A DNA stretch of 64,000 bases from assembly GCA_937884485.1 (NCBI GenBank), contig CALGCG010000071.1:15398-79397 (forward strand). The letters are read 5' to 3'. Shown here one piece after another: positions 1 to 6,486 of the stretch. The position numbers and the translations under genes are program-made. Each line of letters begins with the position of its first letter. The first letter of the stretch is position 1. The notes beneath the pieces were generated by a model. That model made no database searches and had not been told where the DNA came from. It saw nothing but the letters and a program-made list of their open reading frames with translations. This DNA is from an uncultured Bacteroidales bacterium (GTDB lineage: Bacteria > Bacteroidota > Bacteroidia > Bacteroidales > P3).

Positions 1-550
1 TGCCGCGCATGCCCATGCGGCGGGCGGCCTCGACGTTGACGGGGTTGTCGTCGACGAAGGTGCAGTCTTCGGCGCGGAGGCCATAGCGGTCCAGCAGCAC
101 CTGAAACAGGCGCGGGTCGGGCTTGACCAAGTGCTCGGCGCCGCTTACAACGTAGCGGTCAATCATTTGCAGTATGCCGAAGTGCTCGCGCGCCTGGGGG
201 AAGGTCTCCATGCTCCAGTTGGTGAGGCCGTAGACTTGGAACGCCGGCGTCGCGCCGGCAGTGATGTCCGCCAGCAGCTCGCGCATGCCGGGCATCTCGC
301 CGGTGAGCATCTCTTTCCAGCGCGAGCGGTAGAGCTCGATGGCGGACTCATAGTCGGGGTATTTCTCCTTCAACTCCTTGAGGCACAGCTCCTGGCTCTC
401 GCCGGCATCGATGCGCAGGCGCCAGTCGTTGTCTGCCACATGGCGCAGGAACCACCACGCCTTGGCCTCGTCGCCAAAGTGCTCTGTGTAAATCTTTTCC
501 GGCTCCCACCGCACCAGCACATTGCCAAAATCGAATATGATGTTTCTCAT
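1..550 (-). CDS. HAD-family hydrolase (partial, C-terminus off the left edge)
   Basis: Haloacid dehalogenase-like phosphatase, probably acting on a small phosphorylated metabolite in the cytoplasm; the substrate cannot be read from the sequence. The product starts MRNIIFDFGNVLVRW, which carries the catalytic DFGN variant of motif I (nucleophile Asp near residue 7). A later LTNWS supplies motif II, KPDPRLF the motif III lysine, and FVDDN the acidic motif IV, the usual order for the beta-phosphoglucomutase/YihX-like group. The start is the ATG at 550; the stop lies beyond base 1. A GCCGGCG/CGCCGGC hairpin at 243-259 is translated just before motif II as extra residues. No clear Bacteroidota promoter was seen directly upstream. 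Confidence 0.88.
   Translation of the reverse strand, partial: MRNIIFDFGNVLVRWEPEKIYTEHFGDEAKAWWFLRHVADNDWRLRIDAGESQELCLKELKEKYPDYESAIELYRSRWKEMLTGEMPGMRELLADITAGATPAFQVYGLTNWSMETFPQAREHFGILQMIDRYVVSGAEHLVKPDPRLFQVLLDRYGLRAEDCTFVDDNPVNVEAARRMGMRG
243..259. repeat. Intragenic GCCGGC hairpin
   Basis: Inverted repeat GCCGGCG - 3 nt - CGCCGGC inside the HAD gene, between the cap region and motif II. The same kind of stem recurs at 6462-6479, 9554-9570 and 33605-33665. Confidence 0.6.
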
Positions 551-735
551 CGGACGTTTGCTTGTTTATACTCCCTTTAACGTCGAAGAGGTGTTTTTAT
601 TGTATCCGGAAGTTATCAACACCCTGTCATCTCCCATCGTGGTGGGAGTTGGTAGGGAGTTGGTAGGGAGATGGTAGGGAGTTAATAGGTAGATAATCAA
701 TAAGATGTGCTTGTTGCTCAGTGGTTTGTGTCTGT
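551..735. repeat. Intergenic region with 11-mer repeat element, copy 1
   Basis: No gene. An imperfect palindrome at 632-647 is followed by four consecutive 11-bp units at 644-687: GGGAGTTGGTA twice, then GGGAGATGGTA and GGGAGTTAATA. The same design (palindrome TCCCACCATGGTGGGA plus GGGAGTTGGTA units) occurs at 8496-8551, 25401-25445, 46466-46524 and 61957-62018, always between genes. Confidence 0.85.
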
Positions 736-1443
736 TTATTGTTTAACGACGATATTAACAGAGTCTTCAATCGAGACTTTGAGGGTCTCGGAGGTGTACT
801 GACCGGGGGTGACGGTGACGGTGCGGAGGGGGGTGTCGAGGGCGTGGAGCTGCCAGAAGTCGGGGCAGGGGGTGAGGTCCACCTCCCGGATGTGGGTGAA
901 GCGGATGTAGAGCGTGCGTAGGTTGGGGCATGGGGCGAGGTCGATGGCGCGCAGGGGCGAGTAGATGCAGAAGAGGTTTTCCAGGAGGGGGAAAGGTGTA
1001 AGGTCGAGGGTGTCCAAGTGGGTGTGGCTCAGTTGGATGACCTGCATGCTGTGGCAGCTGTCGGCCTCGAAGCGCTCCAGCGGCAGGTTGACGCCGTAGA
1101 GGCGTTGCAGACGGGGCAGGGCGTTGACATTGAGTTCGCTGATGGGGTTGTCGCTGCAGGTGATTTGCACCAGCTGGGGGAAGAGCTCGATGCCGTCGAG
1201 GCTGTGGATGCCCTGGTTGTAGCATTCCAGTTCGGTCGTCGCGCAACCTTCGGGCGTGGCCCGCAGGTATCTGCCGTAGGCCTTGACGGCCAGACCGTTG
1301 TCGATGAGCCAGTCGCGGAAGGCCTTGTCAGGCACACGCACCGTGCGCTGGCAGTCGCATACCTCCATGCTGGCGGGTCGCGACGTTGCGCAGCTCGCCA
1401 GCAGGAGAATGCTCAAAACGGAGACTGTAGACAGCCGTCTCAT
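736..1443 (-). CDS. Leucine-rich-repeat-like lipoprotein
   Basis: Probable exported lipoprotein of 235 residues. MRRLSTVSVLSILLLASC is an SPII signal with the lipobox cysteine near residue 18. The rest holds short repeated segments of the type LxxLxxLxCxxNPLxxLDLxxxPxL (for example LQRLYGVNLPLERF and LRTLYIRFTHIREVDL), consistent with a small leucine-rich-repeat or internalin-like fold. The start was set at 1443 because its ATG overlaps the stop of the upstream M56/TonB gene as ATGA, implying translational coupling, and because the longer frame has an unlikely arginine-rich leader. It is the last gene of the blaI operon. Its function is unknown; a cell-envelope role under BlaI control is inference. 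Confidence 0.75.
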   Translation of the reverse strand: MRRLSTVSVLSILLLASCATSRPASMEVCDCQRTVRVPDKAFRDWLIDNGLAVKAYGRYLRATPEGCATTELECYNQGIHSLDGIELFPQLVQITCSDNPISELNVNALPRLQRLYGVNLPLERFEADSCHSMQVIQLSHTHLDTLDLTPFPLLENLFCIYSPLRAIDLAPCPNLRTLYIRFTHIREVDLTPCPDFWQLHALDTPLRTVTVTPGQYTSETLKVSIEDSVNIVVKQ

Positions 1444-2711
1444 TGCAGCTTGAAATTGATGGGAATGTTGTACTGCACGCGGACGGGCACGCCTCGTTGC
1501 ATGCCGGGCTTCCACTTGGGCATGGCATTGATTACCCGGAGTGCCTCGGCGTCGAGTTCCTCGTTGACGCTGCCTAACACTTTTGCATCGCTGACGGTGC
1601 CGTCTTTCTCGATGACAAAGGTGATATACACACGGCCTTCAACCTTGTTGTTCTTGGCCATTACGGGGTACTTGATGTTCTCGGCCAAGTACTTGTAGAG
1701 GTCTTCCACCCCGCCGGGGAATTCGGGTTCCACTTCCACAACATTGAACACCTCGTTGGTGTTGGCATCCAATGGCGCCGATTCGTCGACATTGGTGGCT
1801 TCAAACGGAATCTCCTCCTGCTCAACGGCTTCTCCGTTGGCCGGCTGGCAGCCCGCCATCAGCAGCAGTGCTGCTACGGGCAGTGCCGCCAGTGCTTTCC
1901 ATGCGCCGAAGCGCGATTTTGTTTTGTTCATCATAACGATACGTTTTTTGATGTTAATACTAAGGAAATTATTGGTGATATGGCCATATCCGGTTCCTGT
2001 AGCCTGCCGGTAGAGCAGGTGCAGATAGCCCTCGCGGCCGCAGCTCCCGATGGAGGCGGCGTCGGCTTGGAACTCCTGCACGGCCCGCAGCTCGCGCAGC
2101 ATGAGCCAGGCAAAGGGGTTGAACCACGCTCCGCAGCACAACAGGCGTGCACAGATGATGTCGGCGGTGTGGTAGCGGTTCACATGGAGCGACTCGTGGG
2201 CGAGGATGCAGCGCAGCTCGGCGTCGCTCAGTCCGCGCGTGCCGACAACTATCTGGTTGAAGAAAGAGTAGGGGGCGGTGTCGTCGTCGAGCAGCACGAG
2301 CGATGCGTTGCGGGGGATGTTGTAGCCGTCGGTGGCCCGATAGACGGTGTGTTTGCGCCAGAGCCTGAGGATGGTGACAGACTGTGCCCCGATTTGGAAC
2401 AACAGGTATCCGAGGCACAGCGCCACGCCGATGAGGTGGATGTCCGCAAGGTCGATGGTTCGCATGGACGCATAGGCCGAAATGGTGATTTCGTCCAGCG
2501 TCGCCATGTAGCCTTCGGTGGGGAGCACCGTTTGCGCTGCCGTTGCGAGGCTCGAGGGCAGAGTGAACCAGGGGAATATGAGGCTGAACCATAGTGTTAT
2601 CAGCAGGTACCACTGGTTCAGCTTCAGCCAGCGGTCGCGCCGTAGCGTCAGGCAGTAGAGGCCGTAGAACAGCCCTGCCGCAAGGGTTGAAAGAACAAGG
2701 AATCTAATCAT
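1440..2711 (-). CDS. BlaR1/MecR1-type M56 peptidase fused to a TonB C-terminal domain
   Basis: Membrane sensor-protease of 423 residues. Hydrophobic segments lie near residues 4-22, 34-52 and 92-115. A zinc-metallopeptidase HESLH motif follows (His172, Glu173, His176). A fourth hydrophobic stretch lies near 268-285, and a TonB_C-type domain occupies about 330-423 (EFPGG, KYPVMAKN, GRVYITFVIEKDG, PKWKPG). M56 proteins normally cleave a BlaI/MecI repressor on receiving an envelope signal, and a blaI gene sits 22 bp upstream. The usual penicillin-binding sensor domain is absent; the TonB-like tail takes its place. This arrangement is common in Bacteroidota, but the inducing signal is generally not known. 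Both ends are well supported. Confidence 0.9.
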   Translation of the reverse strand: MIRFLVLSTLAAGLFYGLYCLTLRRDRWLKLNQWYLLITLWFSLIFPWFTLPSSLATAAQTVLPTEGYMATLDEITISAYASMRTIDLADIHLIGVALCLGYLLFQIGAQSVTILRLWRKHTVYRATDGYNIPRNASLVLLDDDTAPYSFFNQIVVGTRGLSDAELRCILAHESLHVNRYHTADIICARLLCCGAWFNPFAWLMLRELRAVQEFQADAASIGSCGREGYLHLLYRQATGTGYGHITNNFLSINIKKRIVMMNKTKSRFGAWKALAALPVAALLLMAGCQPANGEAVEQEEIPFEATNVDESAPLDANTNEVFNVVEVEPEFPGGVEDLYKYLAENIKYPVMAKNNKVEGRVYITFVIEKDGTVSDAKVLGSVNEELDAEALRVINAMPKWKPGMQRGVPVRVQYNIPINFKLQ

Positions 2712-2733
2712 ATAGGGCTTTGGTTGTCGTTAA

Positions 2734-3102
2734 TTAACATTGTTTTTTGTTGTTTTCGAGTTCTTTTGTCAAGGATTCAAGGTCCTCGAGTGTGACCTCG
2801 TTCTTGTCTACCAGAAAGCTCACCAGCGCCCTCGCTGACGAGCCGAAGTAGCGTTTCGCGAAGCCGCTGAGCTGCTGCTCCATGTACTCCTCGCGGCTGA
2901 CGAGGGGGTAGTAGCGGTTGGAGCGGTTGAAGGTTTCGTGGCCGACGAAGCCTTTCTGTTCCAGCGTGCGCACCACGGTGAGCACTGTGTTGTAGGCCGC
3001 GTCGCTCTCCACGGCGGCCACGATGTCGCTGGCGAAGCCTTGGCCCACTTTCCATACGGCCTGCATCACTTGTTCTTCGGCCTTGGTGAGTTCTTTGTTC
3101 AT
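2734..3102 (-). CDS. BlaI/MecI-family transcriptional repressor
   Basis: Winged-helix repressor of 122 residues, the usual length for the family. MNKELTKAEEQVMQAVWKVG opens the DNA-binding domain. The recognition-helix region follows (YNTVLTVVRTLEQKGFVGH), and a C-terminal dimerisation helix (LVSFLVDKNEVTLEDLESL) carries the region where M56 proteases usually cut. It is the first gene of an operon with the M56-TonB protease and a lipoprotein, so it most likely represses this operon from an operator in the AT-rich 3103-3180 region until cleaved. No TAnnTTTG box was recognised upstream. Confidence 0.93.
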   Translation of the reverse strand: MNKELTKAEEQVMQAVWKVGQGFASDIVAAVESDAAYNTVLTVVRTLEQKGFVGHETFNRSNRYYPLVSREEYMEQQLSGFAKRYFGSSARALVSFLVDKNEVTLEDLESLTKELENNKKQC

Positions 3103-3202
3103 GTCGGTTGTTTTAGTTTAGTAATTATAAATCTAGTTAAGAAACGGGTGAAATAATTTATTATTGTGTGGATGATAAAATTTTTTTTTCGAAGTTGTCT
3201 GA

Positions 3203-3249
3203 AACAAAAAAAGCAGGGACATAAGATGTTGATTCTTATGCCCCTGCTT
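3203..3249 (-). terminator. Rho-independent terminator of rfbB
   Basis: A 16-bp stem with one mismatch (3211-3226 with 3234-3249) is followed on the minus strand by a T-run. It lies 43 bp after the rfbB stop. Confidence 0.8.
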
Positions 3250-3251
3250 GA

Positions 3252-3286
3252 TTTTTTCGCAGGCTGGCAGCCTGCGCTCCATTATC
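3252..3286. repeat. Hairpin repeat GCAGGCT/AGCCTGC with GCTCCATTA tail
   Basis: GCAGGCT - GGC - AGCCTGC followed by GCTCCATTA. A near-identical element with the same TTTTTTCG lead-in lies at 6428-6486, and the GCTCCATTA tail recurs beside the 33605 hairpin, which suggests one dispersed family with variable stems. Confidence 0.6.
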
Positions 3287-3291
3287 ATAGG

Positions 3292-4422
3292 TTAGCGGTT
3301 GGCGTACATGTCTTCGTAGTACTTCATGTAGTCGCCGCTGGTGACGTTGTCCATCCACTCCTGGTTGTCGAGGTACCAGCGGACGGTCTTCTCGATGCCC
3401 TCCTCGAACTGCAGGCTGGGTTCCCAGCCGAGCTCGCGCTGGAGCTTGGAGGAGTCGATGGCGTAGCGCAGGTCGTGGCCGGCGCGGTCGGTGACGTAGG
3501 TGATGAGGTCCATGTCCTGGCCCTCGGGACGGCCGAGGAGACGGTCGACGGTGTTGATGAGCACCTTGATGATGTCGATGTTTTTCCACTCGTTGAAGCC
3601 GCCGATGTTGTAGGTCTCGGCCACCTTGCCTTTGTGGAAGATGAGGTCGATGGCACGGGCGTGGTCCTCGACGTAGAGCCAGTCGCGCACGTTCTCGCCC
3701 TTGCCGTAGACGGGCAGGGGTTTGCGGTGGCGTATATTATTAATGAATAGGGGGATAAGCTTCTCGGGGAACTGGTAGGGGCCGTAGTTGTTGGAGCAGT
3801 TGGTGACGATGGTGGGCAGGCCGTAGGTGTCGTGGAAGGCGCGGACGAAGTGGTCGCTGCTGGCCTTGGCGGCGCTGTAGGGGCTGTGGGGCTGGTACTT
3901 GAGGTCCTCGGTGAAGAACTGTTCTCCGTAGGCCAGATGGTGTTTGCCGCTGGAGGCCTTGGTGGTGAAGGGCGGCTTGATGCCCTCGGGGTGGGTCATC
4001 TGCAGGGCGCCGTAGACCTCGTCGGTGGAGATGTGGTAGAAGCGCTTGCCCTCGAACTTCTCGGGCAGGGTCTCCCAGTAGCACTTGGCGGCCTGCAGCA
4101 GGCTGAGGGTGCCCATGACGTTGGTCTGCGCGAAGGTGAAGGGGTCCTTGATACTGCGGTCCACATGGCTCTCGGCGGCGAGGTGGATGATGCCGTCGAT
4201 GTGTTCGTCCTGCATCAGTTTGTAGACACCGTCGAAGTCGCAGATGTCCATCTTGACGAACTTGTAGTTGGGCTTGCCCTCGATGTCCTTGAGGTTGGCC
4301 AGGTTGCCGGCGTAGGTCAGTTTGTCGAGGTTGATGATTTTATACTCGGGGTACTTGTTGACAAAGAGCCGTACCACATGGCTTCCGATGAATCCGGCTC
4401 CGCCGGTGATGATGATGTTCAT
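3292..4422 (-). CDS. rfbB: dTDP-glucose 4,6-dehydratase
   Basis: NAD-dependent short-chain dehydrogenase of 376 residues converting dTDP-D-glucose to dTDP-4-keto-6-deoxy-D-glucose, the second step towards dTDP-L-rhamnose for surface polysaccharide. The N-terminal Rossmann motif is GGAGFIGSHV (residues 7-16). STDEVYG carries the Thr/Asp/Glu catalytic group, and YSAAKASSD the Tyr-x3-Lys pair. LPVYGKGENVRDWLYVEDHARA and EWKNIDIIK are typical of RmlB rather than of other epimerases. It stands alone on the minus strand with its own terminator; rfbA, rfbC and rfbD are not in the window, so the rest of the pathway is elsewhere. Confidence 0.96.
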   Translation of the reverse strand: MNIIITGGAGFIGSHVVRLFVNKYPEYKIINLDKLTYAGNLANLKDIEGKPNYKFVKMDICDFDGVYKLMQDEHIDGIIHLAAESHVDRSIKDPFTFAQTNVMGTLSLLQAAKCYWETLPEKFEGKRFYHISTDEVYGALQMTHPEGIKPPFTTKASSGKHHLAYGEQFFTEDLKYQPHSPYSAAKASSDHFVRAFHDTYGLPTIVTNCSNNYGPYQFPEKLIPLFINNIRHRKPLPVYGKGENVRDWLYVEDHARAIDLIFHKGKVAETYNIGGFNEWKNIDIIKVLINTVDRLLGRPEGQDMDLITYVTDRAGHDLRYAIDSSKLQRELGWEPSLQFEEGIEKTVRWYLDNQEWMDNVTSGDYMKYYEDMYANR

Positions 4423-4543
4423 GTTGCGTGAATATTTGATTTCGGGGCTTTTTTTCTTCTTATAACAACGATAGGAAAGGTGTTTTATTGTACATTGTAA
4501 AAAAAATATTCGGTCTTAGGGTAAATTATTGATGAAATTGTTG

Positions 4544-4551
4544 TATCTTTG
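4544..4551 (+). promoter_or_regulatory. Bacteroidota -7 box (TATCTTTG)
   Basis: TATCTTTG followed by CA, 33 nt before the ATG of the lipoprotein gene at 4585. No exact TTTG -33 box was seen. Confidence 0.7.
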
Positions 4552-4584
4552 CAGCCGGAAAATAATCACAAAAATACAGATACT

Positions 4585-4983
4585 ATGAAACGAATCCTTA
4601 TGATTTTGACGGCTGCGACAGCCATGCTCTTCTCTTCGTGCGACTGGGATGAAGAGGTTTACTACCTTGAAAACGGCATGTGGGAGATGACCAACGCCCC
4701 GTCCACCTACGAGCCCACCACGATGGCTTTCAGTGGACGCCAGGTGTCCATCATGAATGCCGGCAGTCATGTATATCCTTTGGAAGAAGGCGTGTGGAGA
4801 TATTATATCCGCGAGGAGGATGAGGAACTCTACATGTGGCGCTACGTGACGGACTCCGACGGACACGAGGTGCGCGACAGTCACACGTTCGAGTTCGACA
4901 TGTCCGACGACAGCCGCACGATGCAGCTGGTCTACGACCCGCTGATAGGTTCCACGCGGGTCTACGAGTTCCGCCGCATCTGA
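4585..4983 (+). CDS. Small lipoprotein, unknown function
   Basis: 132 residues. MKRILMILTAATAMLFSSC is an SPII signal with the lipidated Cys near residue 19. The mature part is acidic and rich in Tyr, Trp and Glu (WEMTNAPSTYEP, YMWRYVTDSDGHEVRDSHTFEFDMSDDSRTMQL), which suggests a compact beta-rich lipocalin-like or DUF-type domain; no family was recognised. The start was taken at 4585 because the -7 box ends at 4551, leaving a leader of about 30 nt, and because this Met opens a proper signal peptide. It is monocistronic, bounded by its promoter and the terminator at 5003-5034. Confidence 0.8.
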   Translation: MKRILMILTAATAMLFSSCDWDEEVYYLENGMWEMTNAPSTYEPTTMAFSGRQVSIMNAGSHVYPLEEGVWRYYIREEDEELYMWRYVTDSDGHEVRDSHTFEFDMSDDSRTMQLVYDPLIGSTRVYEFRRI

Positions 4984-5002
4984 GGAGTGAAAAGAAAGTA
5001 AT

Positions 5003-5034
5003 AAACCCCGGAAGCTGTCGCTCTTCCGGGGTTT
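5003..5034. terminator. Bidirectional Rho-independent terminator
   Basis: A perfect 12-bp stem, AAACCCCGGAAG with CTTCCGGGGTTT, and an 8-nt loop. It lies between two convergent genes and serves both. Confidence 0.85.
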
Positions 5035-5063
5035 GTTGTATTGTATTTCTTGTGGCGGAGGGC

Positions 5064-5765
5064 TTATTTCAGCTCCATGCCGCTGTTCCAGGCCTTGCCC
5101 ACGCTGTCGGCGATGGTGAAGTAGTTGAGGCTCGAGCCGTCCCAGACGAGGGGGTTCAGTTTCTTGATGTCGATCTTGCCGTCGGTGAGGATGGCGGGGT
5201 CGGCCACGGCGTTGACGATTTCGCCCACGACGAAGGCACCGTCGTTCTCACGCTCGATGAGCTCCACCACCTTGCACTCCATGGCGAGGGGGTACTCGTC
5301 GATGATGGGGGCGTTGACGTTCTGGCTCTTGGTGCAGTGGAAGCCCACGTGAGCCACCTTGTCCTTCACGTCGCGGCCGCTAACGATGCCAAAGTAGTCG
5401 CTCTCGGCCACCGTGCGGGCGTCGGCGTAGCTGAGGGTGAAGGCCTTGTTGAGGCGGATGTTCTCGGTGGTCTTGTGGCTGCTGAGTTGGAAGCAGACCT
5501 GGTTGCCCTCGTACTGGCCACCCCAGGCGGCCATCATCACGTCGGGGTTGCCCTCGGCGTCGTAGGTGGCAATCATCAGCGCCGGCTGCGGCGTTACGTA
5601 CAGTTTGGCGCCCATGTTGACGCGCTCGTTCACATTCTTGAATTCCATAGTGGTGATGTTGTTTTCAGTTTGTTCTTCGTTGGTGCTGTTCTCCTGTTTG
5701 GTGCCGCAGGCGGCGAAGAGCACGACCGCCGCAGCCAGGGTGAATAAGGTTTGTCTCATTGTCAT
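5064..5765 (-). CDS. Flavin-reductase-like (flavoredoxin) domain lipoprotein
   Basis: 233 residues. MTMRQTLFTLAAAVVLFAAC is an SPII signal, followed by a short Glu/Asn linker and then, from about residue 40, a flavin-reductase-like FMN-binding domain. Diagnostic stretches are PQPALMIATYDAEGNPDVMMAAWGGQYEG, FTLSYADARTVAESDYFGIVSGRDVKDK and PLAMECKVVELIERENDGAFVVGEIV. Relatives are mostly cytoplasmic FMN proteins that move electrons or reduce flavins, so an exported lipidated copy is unusual. ATG at 5759 (MRQT) is an equally good start. The TACTTTTG promoter at 5787-5794 lies just upstream, divergent from the next gene. The redox partner is unknown. Confidence 0.85.
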   Translation of the reverse strand: MTMRQTLFTLAAAVVLFAACGTKQENSTNEEQTENNITTMEFKNVNERVNMGAKLYVTPQPALMIATYDAEGNPDVMMAAWGGQYEGNQVCFQLSSHKTTENIRLNKAFTLSYADARTVAESDYFGIVSGRDVKDKVAHVGFHCTKSQNVNAPIIDEYPLAMECKVVELIERENDGAFVVGEIVNAVADPAILTDGKIDIKKLNPLVWDGSSLNYFTIADSVGKAWNSGMELK

Positions 5766-5786
5766 TTTTGTTTGAAAAAAACGCTG

Positions 5787-5854
5787 CAAAAGTACAACTT
5801 TTCCTTCACGTGGCAAAAAATATTTTGCTGAATGAGAAAAATGTTGTATTTTTG
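5787..5854. promoter_or_regulatory. Divergent promoter pair
   Basis: Minus strand: TACTTTTG at 5787-5794 with TTTG at 5814-5817 (19 nt spacing), serving the flavoredoxin lipoprotein. Plus strand: TATTTTTG at 5847-5854 with TTTG at 5824-5827 (19 nt spacing), serving the lipoprotein at 5886. Both match the Bacteroidota consensus. Confidence 0.85.
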
Positions 5855-5885
5855 CACTTTCAAATGTATAAATAAAAATGTCATT

Positions 5886-6338
5886 ATGAAAAGGAAAATG
5901 GAAAGACTGCTGTGTGTGCCGCTGCTGGCATTGGCGCTGATGGTTGCGTCGTGCAGCGAATATGAAGGTCCCGACCTGATGAGCGAGACTCCCTCCTCGC
6001 TGGTCAATACGGCTTGGGCCTCTATTTCGACAGACAGCATCATGGTGGACACCGCTGGCACGGGCAATCCCGTTAAGGTGGACTATTTGAGCGAGAGTTT
6101 CGTGGTGTTCAAGACGGGGGAGATAGGCGCCACCCGAGAGCATGTCTATTCCAATGACCTGCAGCGTGATATGGATACCATAGTACCCTTTACGTATAAA
6201 TACCAGAATCCCGACGGGGTGATATCCATCGAGGTGGAGGGAAGTGGATTCGAAGGCAATACCAAGGATTTCCCCTTCCGCGTCAATGGGAAAAAACTCA
6301 TACTGGAGGGTGTCGAATACCAGCGCTGGGTGGAATAA
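5886..6338 (+). CDS. Small lipoprotein, unknown function
   Basis: 150 residues. MKRKMERLLCVPLLALALMVASC is an SPII signal (lipidated Cys near residue 23), followed by SEYEGPDLMSETPSSLVNTAW. The mature part reads as an antiparallel beta sandwich or lipocalin-like fold (SESFVVFKTGEIGA, VPFTYKYQNPDGVISIEVEGSGFEGN, FRVNGKKLILEG), resembling small Bacteroidota lipoproteins of unknown role. The start at 5886 is chosen because the promoter TATTTTTG ends at 5854 and the longer frame begins upstream of it. It is monocistronic, closed by the terminator at 6358-6393. Confidence 0.8.
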   Translation: MKRKMERLLCVPLLALALMVASCSEYEGPDLMSETPSSLVNTAWASISTDSIMVDTAGTGNPVKVDYLSESFVVFKTGEIGATREHVYSNDLQRDMDTIVPFTYKYQNPDGVISIEVEGSGFEGNTKDFPFRVNGKKLILEGVEYQRWVE

Positions 6339-6357
6339 TTCAGCGCAGCGAGAGATA

Positions 6358-6393
6358 AGCCCCGTATGGACTGCCATACGGGGCTTCTTTTTT
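6358..6393 (+). terminator. Rho-independent terminator
   Basis: A perfect 12-bp stem, AGCCCCGTATGG with CCATACGGGGCT, a 4-nt loop and then TCTTTTTT. It lies 20 bp after the lipoprotein stop. Confidence 0.92.
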
Positions 6394-6427
6394 ATTCGAT
6401 AGTGTGTGGTGGCGTTTTCGCGGCAAT

Positions 6428-6486
6428 TTTTTTCGCGGGCTGGCAGCCTGCGTACCATGGTGCCGGCGGGACGCCGGCGGTCCATT
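6428..6486. repeat. Compound hairpin repeat
   Basis: Begins with GCGGGCT/AGCCTGC, as at 3252-3286, then adds a GCCGGCG..CGCCGGC stem and ends GGTCCATTA. It overlaps the last codon or stop of htpG, so it sits at the 3' end of that transcript. Confidence 0.6.

Noticed and set aside
3103..3210. BlaI operator
   Set aside because: AT-rich sequence is present but no clear dyad of the TACA..TGTA type was found, so no site is annotated.
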